Notes: generated from the sequence alone by a model not told the origin. Counted from the stretch's first letter, positions 1-8,534 are shown. The stretch: 30,881 nucleotides of DNA from an uncultured Mycoplasmatota bacterium (GCA_900547465.1 URHJ01000017.1:1-30881); one strand, 5' to 3'. Translations and numbers: made by a program.

Positions 1-1
1 A

Positions 2-51
2 GAAAAGTAACTTCCTTCTACATCTATTATTGTAAAAAGAAATTACTTTTC
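2..51 (-). terminator. possible terminator after nifJ
   Basis: Positions 2-10 (GAAAAGTAA) and 43-51 (TTACTTTTC) are perfect 9-bp inverted repeats, just downstream of the nifJ stop codon on the minus strand. The loop is long (32 nt) and the expected U-tract would lie outside the window, so this is only a candidate. Confidence 0.3.
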
Positions 52-58
52 CCTATAT

Positions 59-3000
59 TTATTTTGAATTTTTACTTTCATCTTCTAATGACTTATAGTA
101 TTGATATCTCTTTTGAGCATTCTCTTTATTTTTCTCTAACAATTCTTTATGATTTTTGTTAATTTTTTTTAAGGAACGATATCTATCTTCACCAGCAATA
201 AATTCATAATACTTATCAAAATCAGCTTTAGAATCAACTTTAAATGACTCATCTATAGGATTATAATGGAATAATGGGAAATATCCTGAAGTTACAGCAT
301 CTTTTTCTTCATTTAATGAATTAGACATTCCCTTAATAATTCCTTGAGCAATACATGGTGCATAAGCAACTATAATAGAAGGACCATCATACTTTTCAGC
401 TTCTAACATAACCTTAATAGCTTGAGATGGATTAGCCCCTAAAGATATTGATGCTACATAAACATGTGGATAGGTAAGAGCTATTTTTAATAAATCCTTT
501 TTTGCTGTTTTCTTACCATTAGAAGCAAATTTCGCAACAGCGCCTTCTCTAGTAGATTTAGAAGATTGACCACCAGTATTTGAATACACTTCAGTATCTA
601 AAACTAATATATTAACATTCTCACGACTAGCTAAAACATGATCAATACCGTTATAACCGATATCATAAGCCCAACCATCTCCACCTACTAGCCAATAAGA
701 TCTAGGTGCAATAAACTCCTTCAAATCAAGTAGATCAGGAACTTTAGTATGATCAATTATATTAAGTAAATTATCGGCAGTCTCCTCATTAACTTCATCT
801 AAGTATGCCTTATAAGTAGCTTGCTCACTCTTCTTAACTTCCTTTATATTGTTTTTGATTAAAGTAGAAATACGATTTTTCATCGCAACATCAGCAATCT
901 TCATACCATAACCAAATTCAGCATTATCCTCAAATAAAGAATTAGCCCAAGGAACAGAATACGGAGAGTTAGGAGCACTAGCACCATAAATAGATGAACA
1001 TCCAGTAGCATTACTAATAACTAATTTATTACCAAAAAGTTGAGTTAATAGTTTTAAATAAGCAGTTTCACCACAGCCACTACAAGCTCCAGGAAATTCA
1101 AACTTAGGAGTTTTAAATTGACTTCCCTTTACAGTAGAAACAGGCATAACATCTTTTTCACTAACTTCATTAAATAAGTATTGGTAAACTTCTTTATAAT
1201 TAGTAGCTTCCATAGTTTTCTTATCTAACATAGTAAGAGCTTTCTTACCCTTTTTACCAGGACAAACTTCTTCACATAAACCACAACCAGTACAATCAGA
1301 CATACTAACACCAATCATAAATTTTAAATCTTGATCTTTAATATTTGCCGGAATCAATTTATTACGAACAGCCTCAGGAGCATCCATCTCTTCAGCCGCA
1401 TTAAGTAAAAATGGTCTAATAACCGCATGAGGACAAACTAAAGAACATAAATTACATGATATACAATTCTCACTATTATAACAAGGAAGTCTATCAGCTA
1501 TATTCCTCTTTTCAAATTTAGTAGTACCAGCATCAAATGTACCATCAGGATTCTTAATAAAAGAAGAAACAGGTAACTTATCTCCCTCCATAGAATTCAT
1601 AATTTCGAACATATTCTTTTTCTTTTCTATTTCTTTATCATAATCTACATCAGGTATTTTAACTTTAGTACAACTACCAACACTAGCATCAATAGCCGCA
1701 ATATTCTTTTCAATTATATTTCCACTCTTATTACTAAATCTTACCTTTATACTATTTTTTATCTCACCAACCGCAAAATTAAAATCAATAACCTTACCAA
1801 GTTTAAATATTAAAGCCTCCATTATAGCACTAATCTTACCAGGGATTCCATTATCCATCGCAATCTTAGATGCATCTACGATATAAAATTTAACATGCTT
1901 ATTTTGTAGAATCTGCTTATCATGAACAGACATAGCTTTCAATACTTCCAAAGAATTCATAGAAGTATTTAAAAGGAAAATACCATTATTCGCAATCTTA
2001 TCTAACATTCTAATTTTAGATAAATATGTATCCTTAGTGCAAACAATCAAAGAAGGTTTTTCAACATAGTATGTAGACCTGATTGCATCTTTAGAAAATC
2101 TTAAATGAGAAACTGTAAATCCACCACTCTTTTTAGAATCATATTGAAAATATCCTTGAACATAAGCCCTTGTATGATTACCAGTTATTTTCATTAAATC
2201 TTTAGTAGCAGAAACCATTCCATCACTACCATAACCATATACCAAGAATTCTACTTGTTTTGAAGGTAATTTAAATTTTTCATCATACTTAATAGATAAA
2301 TTAGTAATATCATCATCTATACCAACTGTAAAATTAGAATGAACATCTCTAGTATCTAAAAAGTCATAAACACCCTTAATCATTGCTGGAGTAGTATTTT
2401 TAGAAGATAATCCATAACGACCACCTACTACTAAAACTTTAGCTTCAGCTTCTTTTATAACTTTAGAAACATCTAGATAAAGTGGTTCACCATTACTTCC
2501 TGCTTCTTTAGTACGATCCAAAACAGCAATCTTCTTAACTGTTTTAGGAAGTACTTTTAAGAAATATTTAGAACTAAATGGTCTATATAAATGAACTTCA
2601 ATAAGACCAATATTTTGTTTTTTATTATTAGACAAATAGTCAATTGTCTCACGAATAGTTTCACAAACAGATCCCATTGCTACAATAACTTTAGTAGCAT
2701 TAGGACTTCCATAATAAGTAAACGGAGCATATTCTCTACCAGTTATTTTACCTATCTCTTCCATATAAGAATTAACAATATCAGGTAATTTATCATAATA
2801 TTCATTTCTAACTTCAGTAGCTTGGAAATAAACATCTTCATTTTGACTAGTACCACGTGTCACTGGATGCATTGGATTTAAAGCTCTATTTCTAAACTCT
2901 TTTAAAGCTTTTTGATCAATAAGAAGTTTAACATCATCTGGATCAACACAATCTATCTTTTGAAGTTCATGACTTGTACGGAACCCATCAAAAAAGTTAA

Positions 3001-3493
3001 TAAATGGCACTCTTCCTTTTATTGTAGACAAATAACTAACATTAGTTAAATCCATTACCTGTTGAACAGAAGAACTTGCTAAAATAGCAAAACCAGTTGA
3101 TCTAGCCGCATAAATATCTTGATGATCACCAAAAATTGATAATGCATGAGTAGCCAAACTTCTAGCTGCTACATTTATAACACAAGGTAATAACTCCCCT
3201 GCTATTTTATACATATTAGGAAGCATTAGTAAAAGTCCTTGACTTGCAGTATAAGTAGAAGTCATACAACCAGCCTGTAAGGAACCATGTACCATTCCAG
3301 CTGCACCAGCTTCACTTTCCATCTCAACAACTTTAACAGGAGTACCAAAATAATTAAGCTTCCCCTCATTAGCCCATTTATCAGTAAACTCTGCCATAGG
3401 AGATGCTGGGGTAATTGGATAAATACCAGCTACCTCTGTAAAATTATATGAAACATAACTACAAGCTTCATTACCATCCATTATCTTCTTCAT
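59..3493 (-). CDS. nifJ: pyruvate:ferredoxin (flavodoxin) oxidoreductase
   Basis: Single-chain pyruvate:ferredoxin oxidoreductase of 1144 aa, close to the usual ~1170. It oxidises pyruvate and CoA to acetyl-CoA and CO2 and passes electrons to ferredoxin in the cytoplasm, replacing pyruvate dehydrogenase in anaerobes. The N-terminal pyruvate-binding region has YPITPASPMAE near residue 24. Two [4Fe-4S] ferredoxin motifs follow at about residues 672-690 (CISCNLCSLVCP) and 730-745 (CTGCGLCEEVCP). The C-terminal part has CSGCGE near 803, supplying cysteines for the proximal cluster, and the TPP-binding GDGWAYDIGYNGIDHVL near 938. The ATG follows a perfect AGGAGG. It appears to be a single-gene unit: a terminator for the neighbouring operon lies just upstream. 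A TATAAT sits about 45 nt upstream, but I see no convincing -35 box. Confidence 0.97.
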   Translation of the reverse strand: MKKIMDGNEACSYVSYNFTEVAGIYPITPASPMAEFTDKWANEGKLNYFGTPVKVVEMESEAGAAGMVHGSLQAGCMTSTYTASQGLLLMLPNMYKIAGELLPCVINVAARSLATHALSIFGDHQDIYAARSTGFAILASSSVQQVMDLTNVSYLSTIKGRVPFINFFDGFRTSHELQKIDCVDPDDVKLLIDQKALKEFRNRALNPMHPVTRGTSQNEDVYFQATEVRNEYYDKLPDIVNSYMEEIGKITGREYAPFTYYGSPNATKVIVAMGSVCETIRETIDYLSNNKKQNIGLIEVHLYRPFSSKYFLKVLPKTVKKIAVLDRTKEAGSNGEPLYLDVSKVIKEAEAKVLVVGGRYGLSSKNTTPAMIKGVYDFLDTRDVHSNFTVGIDDDITNLSIKYDEKFKLPSKQVEFLVYGYGSDGMVSATKDLMKITGNHTRAYVQGYFQYDSKKSGGFTVSHLRFSKDAIRSTYYVEKPSLIVCTKDTYLSKIRMLDKIANNGIFLLNTSMNSLEVLKAMSVHDKQILQNKHVKFYIVDASKIAMDNGIPGKISAIMEALIFKLGKVIDFNFAVGEIKNSIKVRFSNKSGNIIEKNIAAIDASVGSCTKVKIPDVDYDKEIEKKKNMFEIMNSMEGDKLPVSSFIKNPDGTFDAGTTKFEKRNIADRLPCYNSENCISCNLCSLVCPHAVIRPFLLNAAEEMDAPEAVRNKLIPANIKDQDLKFMIGVSMSDCTGCGLCEEVCPGKKGKKALTMLDKKTMEATNYKEVYQYLFNEVSEKDVMPVSTVKGSQFKTPKFEFPGACSGCGETAYLKLLTQLFGNKLVISNATGCSSIYGASAPNSPYSVPWANSLFEDNAEFGYGMKIADVAMKNRISTLIKNNIKEVKKSEQATYKAYLDEVNEETADNLLNIIDHTKVPDLLDLKEFIAPRSYWLVGGDGWAYDIGYNGIDHVLASRENVNILVLDTEVYSNTGGQSSKSTREGAVAKFASNGKKTAKKDLLKIALTYPHVYVASISLGANPSQAIKVMLEAEKYDGPSIIVAYAPCIAQGIIKGMSNSLNEEKDAVTSGYFPLFHYNPIDESFKVDSKADFDKYYEFIAGEDRYRSLKKINKNHKELLEKNKENAQKRYQYYKSLEDESKNSK

Positions 3494-3552
3494 AAAAAAT
3501 CCCTCCTAAGAATTATATATAACTATTACTTATTATATACTAATTTTTACAC

Positions 3553-3576
3553 AAAAAAAAGTGGAAACCACTTTTT
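3553..3576 (-). terminator. intrinsic terminator of the SPFH/zinc-ribbon operon
   Basis: The stem AAAAAGTGG/CCACTTTTT (3556-3564 and 3568-3576) has a 3-nt loop and an eight-base A run on the plus strand, which reads as a U-tract on the minus-strand transcript. The stop codon of the last operon gene (3575-3577) overlaps the stem. Confidence 0.85.
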
Positions 3577-4138
3577 ATCTAGATTTAGCTTCAATTCTTC
3601 TCCTACAATATTTACAAGTTCCAATATTACTAGTTAACATATTATCTGCACCACAATAAGGGCAATGAACAACATGTGTATTTTTAAGAGCTTCTCTTTT
3701 TTCCTGCATTTTCATATCATTTTCTTTTCTAATCTCAAAATTTTTCTTTTCTCTATCAGATATATAAGAACTAATAAATAACTCTAATTTATTAAAGATA
3801 CTACTAAATAATGAAAATAAAACTAAAAATATTACTCCAACTGTTATTAATAACTTACTATAATTAACTAAATTAATACTATATATCTTAGAATCAAATA
3901 TTTTAAAGCTATCTAAAAACTTAAAATTAAATATACTTGATAGCTTTATAATACCACTAGGAAGAACAATTAAAAGTCCCAAACAAATTAATAAGATTGG
4001 TAAAAATATTTTACTTCTATAACTATAAACATAATATCTTAGTAAAATCAAACATATCCCCAAAAATGGAAGAAAATAAAGAAAAATCAAAATAACAGGT
4101 ATACTACAAAGTAATCTTATAAATAAATTATTTCTCAT
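3575..4138 (-). CDS. membrane protein with C-terminal zinc ribbon (YdjH-like position)
   Basis: A 187-aa membrane protein of unknown biochemical role. The N-terminal half has about three hydrophobic segments (residues ~5-30, ~40-60 and ~88-112). A charged, coiled-coil-like stretch follows (SDREKKNFEIRKENDMKMQ), then a C-terminal zinc ribbon CPYCGADN...CKYCRRR. Longer in-frame starts exist (to 4171), but the ATG at 4138 has a GGAG six bases upstream and overlaps the previous gene by only 11 nt, so I chose it. It is the third gene of a module with an SPFH protein and a second zinc-ribbon membrane protein. In Bacillus subtilis the comparable set is YdjG/YdjH/YdjI, which serves as a membrane anchor for PspA. 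The match to YdjH rests on context and architecture, not on clear sequence recognition. Confidence 0.75.
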   Translation of the reverse strand: MRNNLFIRLLCSIPVILIFLYFLPFLGICLILLRYYVYSYRSKIFLPILLICLGLLIVLPSGIIKLSSIFNFKFLDSFKIFDSKIYSINLVNYSKLLITVGVIFLVLFSLFSSIFNKLELFISSYISDREKKNFEIRKENDMKMQEKREALKNTHVVHCPYCGADNMLTSNIGTCKYCRRRIEAKSR

Positions 4139-5600
4139 CTTTATCTCCATTACTATCATTAATAAATCCATTCACTAAAGTATTACCAGCAATCGAGTCA
4201 AATATTTTTCCTGTTGTACTTTGATTACTAAGACTCGTATTATTTGCACCATTAATTCTAGAATTAGTTAGACCTGTTCTCTTAGTAACAAAACTATCTA
4301 CTTTTCTTAAATTAGACATATTAGTTTTAGTTTCAGTTTCATATTTATGTCTTGCATTAGTATTACGATATTTTATAAATATAATTAAAAAATAAAGAAT
4401 ACCAGTAAATAAAAATATAAAGTTATAATCTGAATCTATATTAACAGCAGCAATAATACCTAATATTTCAATAATACAAGAAATTAATAATAATTTAGGC
4501 ATATGTATTGGCACACTACCCATAACCTCTTTAGTTCTAGCATTAACTGCCACATAATGTAACATTTTTTTATTACCATTAACCTGCTGATAACTATATA
4601 ACCATACAGGTAAATAAGCAGCCTTCCATTGTTGACCCTTAATATTTAACTCTTCACTAGACCAACTAACACCACGATCATAATTTTTCAAAGTATCATT
4701 CGCAGCAAAACGTGCAATATCTTTAGATTGGTTATTGACCAAATCACTTAATTGTTCTATGTTGGTGTCTCTTTTTTCAGAAGTATACCCTTTTAAGTAA
4801 TTAGAATTAAATTTAACACAATTTTCAATATCAAAAGGCATAATAGAATTAATAATATTATTAGTTTTTTCAGCATTCTTATTAAGTTTATCTGCACTAG
4901 ATTCAACAGTCAAACCATTAATAGTTAAATCAAACTCTCTTTCAACATTATACAAATCAGCATCATAATAAGTTCTGGAATCATCACCACTACCTCTTGT
5001 ATATCGTCTTACCAAATGTTCACCCTGTCCTATTAATTTAGCATGAGAATTAACATCAACAACCATATAAGGAAAATATACCCCCATTATATTTTCAGTT
5101 GTAAATTCTTGCTTAAATTTAGGATGAGCAAAAAACTTTCTTCTACCTACAAATTTTTCTATTTGACTTTTAGCAACATCTTTTGAAATAGCAAATGGAA
5201 GTAAAACATCTGGAACACTACCATTTGGTATTTGTTCATTAACAGATAAAGTATTCCTACACCAATGACATCTAGCTTGAGTAGAAGAAGCCGTATCAAT
5301 AACGACTTCTGCCCCACAGCTACTACACTTAAAAGTAACGATATCACTACAGTCAGCAGCAATATCCTGTGCTCCAGAACCTATAACTTGTCCTTCTAAC
5401 TTAGTAATATCATCTTGCATTCCTGTAACTTTCAAAGATTCAAATTCATGCCTACAAAAATTACAACGTAACTTTCCACTATTAATATTAAGTGAAATAT
5501 CAGTAGCACCACATTTAGGACATTTTTCTTGCCCATTTTTAGAATCTATATCAGTTTTAACAACAGTAACTGATTCATTATCTAAATTACTATCTTGCAT
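4128..5600 (-). CDS. double zinc-ribbon membrane protein (YdjG-like)
   Basis: A 490-aa protein with two N-terminal zinc ribbons: CPKCGATD...CNFCRHEF near residues 27-52 and CSSCGAEV...CHWCRNTL near 91-115. A long soluble middle region follows, then two hydrophobic helices near residues 372-410 (LLLISCIIEILGIIAAV and FIFLFTGILYFLIIFI) and a polar tail rich in Asn, Ser and Thr. Proteins of this type are often auto-annotated as TFIIB-type zinc-ribbon proteins or misnamed PriA; nothing here supports a helicase. It starts one base after the stop of the SPFH gene, with AGGAA upstream, so the two are co-transcribed and probably translationally coupled. By analogy with B. subtilis YdjG it probably links the SPFH protein to the membrane. 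That role is inference. Confidence 0.8.
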   Translation of the reverse strand: MQDSNLDNESVTVVKTDIDSKNGQEKCPKCGATDISLNINSGKLRCNFCRHEFESLKVTGMQDDITKLEGQVIGSGAQDIAADCSDIVTFKCSSCGAEVVIDTASSTQARCHWCRNTLSVNEQIPNGSVPDVLLPFAISKDVAKSQIEKFVGRRKFFAHPKFKQEFTTENIMGVYFPYMVVDVNSHAKLIGQGEHLVRRYTRGSGDDSRTYYDADLYNVEREFDLTINGLTVESSADKLNKNAEKTNNIINSIMPFDIENCVKFNSNYLKGYTSEKRDTNIEQLSDLVNNQSKDIARFAANDTLKNYDRGVSWSSEELNIKGQQWKAAYLPVWLYSYQQVNGNKKMLHYVAVNARTKEVMGSVPIHMPKLLLISCIIEILGIIAAVNIDSDYNFIFLFTGILYFLIIFIKYRNTNARHKYETETKTNMSNLRKVDSFVTKRTGLTNSRINGANNTSLSNQSTTGKIFDSIAGNTLVNGFINDSNGDKDEK

Positions 5601-5601
5601 A

Positions 5602-6822
5602 CTAAATTCCTAATAAACTCTTTTTCTTAGCATCAAAATCTTCTTGTGAAATAACACCTGCATCTAATAATTCTTTAGCTTTTTTTAATTCTTCATATGG
5701 ATCAGAAGCTGGTTGAACAGACTGTTGAGGTTGAGTTTGTTGTTGAGCCCCATTAACATTAATAAATGGATTTTGATTTGCATCAGCAGATTGTACTACA
5801 CCTTGCGCCATTCCACCTGCAGCATTCATTCCCATACCCATAAATGCCATTGAAGCACCTCCACCATTCGGATTTTCTCCAGCAGCTTGAATACCACGAG
5901 CAACAGATTGTTGCATAAATGAATTACCTCTAGCACCTGATAAAGCATCTGCCTTTTTAACATCTTTAAGAAGTTCTTTAGTATCCTCGTCATATTCAAT
6001 AGCAAGAATTGCTGTACTAGCAATTTCTAAACCTCTATTTGACTTCCATTGATAAGCTTCTTCAACAGCTTGACTCATAGCAGCTGCAAATCCAAGTTGA
6101 TCACTTTGAATCTTAGAAATTCTATTACCTCTACTTGGATCATTAGTATATTTTGAAAATGCTGCTGACAAAGTACCAACTACTTCATTAAATAATTGCT
6201 CACCAGCTTGATTATCCATATCTGCAAAATCAAATACTTGAGCATTTGGTGCCAAATATGAAGCAGGTACAAAATTCTTAACAAATAGTAATGGATCAAC
6301 TATTTTCAAAGTATATGTACCACGAGTAACAGCCCCAACTTGTGTATTTAAATATGCATCGTCCCAATAAATTTCAGATTGAGTTCCAAATTTATTATCA
6401 GGAATCTCTTTTAAATTAACATAAAATGCTAATTGTTGAGAACCAGGTTGTCCACCAAATTTAAATCTATCCCAAGATTGTCCAATTGTTGATGCTAAAA
6501 TTCCATCTCCACTAAAAAATGACTTAGAATTAGGATCATCGCTTCTATATTCAAATCCTCCAGCTTCAGCTATCATTCCTGTAATTTGTCCATCTTGTAC
6601 AGTAATTAATGCAGTTCCCTCTGGAACAATTATTTTACTTCCATTAGTAATTATATTTTCTGAACCCTTTGTATTTTCACCACGTCCAGCATTCACACCA
6701 TGTGGTACTGCTTGAAATAATGCAGCAGTAGCTGGCACTCCATCTCTAGGACCATAAAAATCCTTCCATTGATCAGCAAAAGTACCACCTAAGGCACCAG
6801 AAAATGCTTTAATAAATCCCAT
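5602..6822 (-). CDS. SPFH-domain protein with SHOCT tail (YdjI-like)
   Basis: A 406-aa protein of the YdjI type, often mislabelled 'virion core protein'. The N-terminus (MGFIKAFSGALGGTFADQW) is typical of that family. An SPFH/band-7-like core covers roughly residues 40-300. A low-complexity region rich in Gly, Met, Gln and Ala follows, then a C-terminal SHOCT helix pair (DPYEELKKAKELLDAG). The ORF runs open to 6921, but the start at 6822 carries AGAGGT 8 nt upstream and gives the family N-terminus. It heads an operon with two zinc-ribbon membrane proteins. In Bacillus such a trio works with PspA in membrane-stress protection. No pspA gene lies in this window, and the upstream region holds a palindrome overlapping a putative promoter. 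Confidence 0.85.
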   Translation of the reverse strand: MGFIKAFSGALGGTFADQWKDFYGPRDGVPATAALFQAVPHGVNAGRGENTKGSENIITNGSKIIVPEGTALITVQDGQITGMIAEAGGFEYRSDDPNSKSFFSGDGILASTIGQSWDRFKFGGQPGSQQLAFYVNLKEIPDNKFGTQSEIYWDDAYLNTQVGAVTRGTYTLKIVDPLLFVKNFVPASYLAPNAQVFDFADMDNQAGEQLFNEVVGTLSAAFSKYTNDPSRGNRISKIQSDQLGFAAAMSQAVEEAYQWKSNRGLEIASTAILAIEYDEDTKELLKDVKKADALSGARGNSFMQQSVARGIQAAGENPNGGGASMAFMGMGMNAAGGMAQGVVQSADANQNPFINVNGAQQQTQPQQSVQPASDPYEELKKAKELLDAGVISQEDFDAKKKSLLGI

Positions 6823-6877
6823 AAAATTACCTCTTTTCCTATTTTTATCAATAGATAGCAATCTACCATCTAATTTG

Positions 6878-6910
6878 AGTATATCATATATAAATAAATA
6901 ATTGTACAAT
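6878..6910 (-). promoter_or_regulatory. candidate promoter of the SPFH operon with palindrome
   Basis: On the minus strand an extended -10 (TGATATACT, 6878-6886) lies about 55 nt upstream of the SPFH start. The -35 area is occupied by the perfect 10-bp palindrome ATTGTACAAT (6901-6910). The spacing to a TTGTAC -35 would be 20 bp, which is too long for an ordinary sigma-A site, so the palindrome may be an operator or chance. Confidence 0.35.
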
Positions 6911-6935
6911 TTTAAAGCCATTTTACATCAACAAA

Positions 6936-6962
6936 ACAAAAATAAGAGGAAACCTCTTATTT
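6936..6962 (-). terminator. terminator of perR-rbr
   Basis: A perfect 10-bp stem AAATAAGAGG/CCTCTTATTT (6940-6949 and 6953-6962) with a 3-nt loop is followed on the minus strand by a T-rich run. It lies 2 nt beyond the rubrerythrin stop codon. Confidence 0.85.
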
Positions 6963-6964
6963 TA

Positions 6965-7507
6965 CTAAATATAATTATCAGCTTTTTGTTCCATAAAACT
7001 TTGTGGATGTTTACATACAGGACATACTTCTAAAGCATCTTTACCAGTATAAACATAACCACAATTACGACAAATCCAAATCTTATCTCCATCTTTATGG
7101 AATACTCTTTCATCTTTAATATTTTGAAGTAATTTTAAATATCTTTCTTCATGATGCTTCTCAATTTCACCAACTTTTTCAAATAAATCGGCAATACGAT
7201 CAAAACCTTCTTCTTTTGCTACTTCTGCAAACTCTTTATACATATCAGTCCATTCAAAGTTTTCACCACTAGCAGCATCTTCCAAATTAACAATTGTATC
7301 TGGAATAACTCCACCATTTAATTCTTTAAACCATAATTTAGCATGCTCTTTTTCATTATTTGCAGTTTCTTCAAAAATAGCTGCAATTTGTTCATAACCA
7401 TCTTTCTTAGCTTTGCTTGCATAATAAGTATATTTATTTCTTGCTTGAGATTCCCCAGCAAAAGCCTTTAATAAATTTTCTTCTGTCTTACTTCCTTTTA
7501 ATTCCAT
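6965..7507 (-). CDS. rbr: rubrerythrin
   Basis: A 180-aa cytoplasmic diiron protein that reduces hydrogen peroxide in anaerobes with electrons from NAD(P)H-rubredoxin-type donors. The ferritin-like four-helix domain shows the expected Glu/His ligands (ENLLKAFAGESQARNKY; EETANNEKEHA; EKVGEIEKHHEERY). The C-terminus is a rubredoxin-like iron site, CRNCGY...CPVCKHP. The start at 7507 was chosen over the longer reading (7540) because it gives the family N-terminus and has GGAAGG seven bases upstream; the longer form would also overlap perR. It lies 19 nt behind perR in the same operon, so its expression should follow PerR/peroxide control. Confidence 0.95.
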   Translation of the reverse strand: MELKGSKTEENLLKAFAGESQARNKYTYYASKAKKDGYEQIAAIFEETANNEKEHAKLWFKELNGGVIPDTIVNLEDAASGENFEWTDMYKEFAEVAKEEGFDRIADLFEKVGEIEKHHEERYLKLLQNIKDERVFHKDGDKIWICRNCGYVYTGKDALEVCPVCKHPQSFMEQKADNYI

Positions 7508-7526
7508 AATAACCTTCCTTTTTCTC

Positions 7527-7907
7527 CTACTTCTCATCACTTAAACAATTACTACAAACTCCATAAAACAACACAGAACTACTATCTATTTTTACATTAT
7601 GTTTTTTTTCAATCAAACTCTTATCAAAATAAGATTCATCAAAAACATCGTACAGTTTTAAGCATTTATAACAATACAAATGATAATGAGGATTTTTAAT
7701 ATAATCATAATGATCTATTCCAACAGAAATTTTAGTAAGAATCCCTTCTTCACATAATTTAGAAACATTACGATAGACAGTAGCTTGTCCTATAGAACTA
7801 TCAACTGTTGTTACTTTTTCACACAATTCTTGAATAGTAGGATGACTTCTATCATTCTTCATAATATCTAAAATAACATTCATCTGTTTAGTATTTCTTC
7901 TTTTCAT
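7527..7907 (-). CDS. perR: PerR-type Fur family peroxide sensor/repressor
   Basis: A 126-aa Fur-family repressor. The winged-helix part carries the HPT motif (H22) and the recognition helix QATVYRNV. The structural zinc site is C79-x2-C82 plus C118-x2-C121. The regulatory-metal ligands of B. subtilis PerR (H37, D85, H91, H93, D104) align with H22, D68, H74, H76 and D87. The Asp at 87, where Fur has Glu, favours PerR, in which Fe-bound histidine oxidation by peroxide releases DNA. The N-terminus is about 15 residues shorter than in Bacillus PerR. It is followed by rubrerythrin, a typical PerR target, and preceded by a perfect Fur-type box over the promoter, so autoregulation is likely. Confidence 0.9.
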   Translation of the reverse strand: MKRRNTKQMNVILDIMKNDRSHPTIQELCEKVTTVDSSIGQATVYRNVSKLCEEGILTKISVGIDHYDYIKNPHYHLYCYKCLKLYDVFDESYFDKSLIEKKHNVKIDSSSVLFYGVCSNCLSDEK

Positions 7908-7918
7908 ATAAACCTCTA

Positions 7919-7935
7919 TTGATAATCATTATCAA
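7919..7935 (-). promoter_or_regulatory. Fur/PerR operator
   Basis: TTGATAATCATTATCAA is a perfect inverted repeat (8-1-8) that contains the classical 7-1-7 Fur-family box TGATAATnATTATCA. It covers the expected transcription start of perR-rbr and abuts the ribosome-binding site AGAGG (7913-7917). Confidence 0.85.
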
Positions 7936-7940
7936 TTATA

Positions 7941-7968
7941 ATTATATCATCATACCCAAAAATGTCAA
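7941..7968 (-). promoter_or_regulatory. sigma-A promoter of perR-rbr
   Basis: Consensus TTGACA (7963-7968) and TATAAT (7941-7946) are separated by 16 bp on the minus strand. The start site would fall inside the Fur-type box, where bound repressor would block initiation. Confidence 0.85.
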
Positions 7969-7983
7969 TAGTTTAATAGCTAT

Positions 7984-8418
7984 TTATAATGATGAAACAT
8001 CAGCACATGATGGAGTATTATAATCAGTCTTATATATAATTTTAGAACTATTAGATTTAGCTTTTATCAATAAATATGGAGAATAACTAGTATCTTTAGC
8101 ACCAAAAACATAAACTCTAGAATCATTAGAAATATCTTCACCTGTTTGATTATATTCTTGTATTAGTTTATTTTCAACCAAAGTTTTATATGTTATATAA
8201 TAACATGCTGTATCAGAGGAACTACTCCACATATCTCTACTATATTGATCAACATAAAGTTTAGCCCCAGTAACTAAAACTTGCTCATAAGTTTGATATC
8301 TTTTATTTCTATTTCTAGTCTGTAAACTAGTAATAGAACCATACGCAATCCCTGTAATAATTCCCATAATCGCAATAGTAACAATAACTTCTATTAATGT
8401 AAAACCTTTATTATTCAT
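7984..8418 (-). CDS. type IV prepilin-like / competence pseudopilin protein
   Basis: A 144-aa protein with a class III signal sequence MNNKGFTLIEVIVTIAIMG, which includes the prepilin peptidase site G|FTLIE and the following hydrophobic helix. The remaining ~110 residues form an extracellular domain with cysteines at DTACYY and near the C-terminus (PSCADVSS), possibly a disulfide. In Bacilli such proteins are ComG pseudopilins or standalone surface pilins. None of the machinery (peptidase, ATPase, inner-membrane protein) is in this window. The SD AGGTGAT precedes the ATG. Function as a DNA-uptake or adhesion pilin is inference. Confidence 0.8.
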   Translation of the reverse strand: MNNKGFTLIEVIVTIAIMGIITGIAYGSITSLQTRNRNKRYQTYEQVLVTGAKLYVDQYSRDMWSSSSDTACYYITYKTLVENKLIQEYNQTGEDISNDSRVYVFGAKDTSYSPYLLIKAKSNSSKIIYKTDYNTPSCADVSSL

Positions 8419-8435
8419 CTAAATCACCTAACTTA

Positions 8436-8463
8436 ATTATAAACAAGAAAAAATATAAAACAA
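8436..8463 (-). promoter_or_regulatory. candidate promoter of the prepilin-like gene
   Basis: TTGTTT (8458-8463), 16 bp and TATAAT (8436-8441) on the minus strand, about 18 nt upstream of the ATG. Confidence 0.55.
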
Positions 8464-8534
8464 GAAAAATTTATCAATTTTTACTTTAAGTACCAAAAAA
8501 AAATATATATCATATGTTATTATAGGTGATTATC

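Noticed and set aside
2591..2788. Plus-strand ORF of 65 codons inside nifJ
   Set aside because: No SD, low-complexity composition, and it lies antisense to a strongly conserved coding region.
5159..5362. Alternative-frame minus-strand ORF inside the zinc-ribbon gene
   Set aside because: It is Leu-rich and out of frame with a gene whose zinc-ribbon cysteines are clearly conserved.
4128..5600. PriA-type helicase
   Set aside because: Auto-annotations often use this name, but there are no Walker or helicase motifs, only zinc ribbons and two membrane helices.
5826..6023. Alternative-frame ORF inside the SPFH gene
   Set aside because: Shadow of the real frame; no SD.
7967..7984. AATAG...CTATT repeat after the prepilin-like gene as a terminator
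   Set aside because: Very short stem and no U-tract; it also sits at the -35 of the perR promoter.
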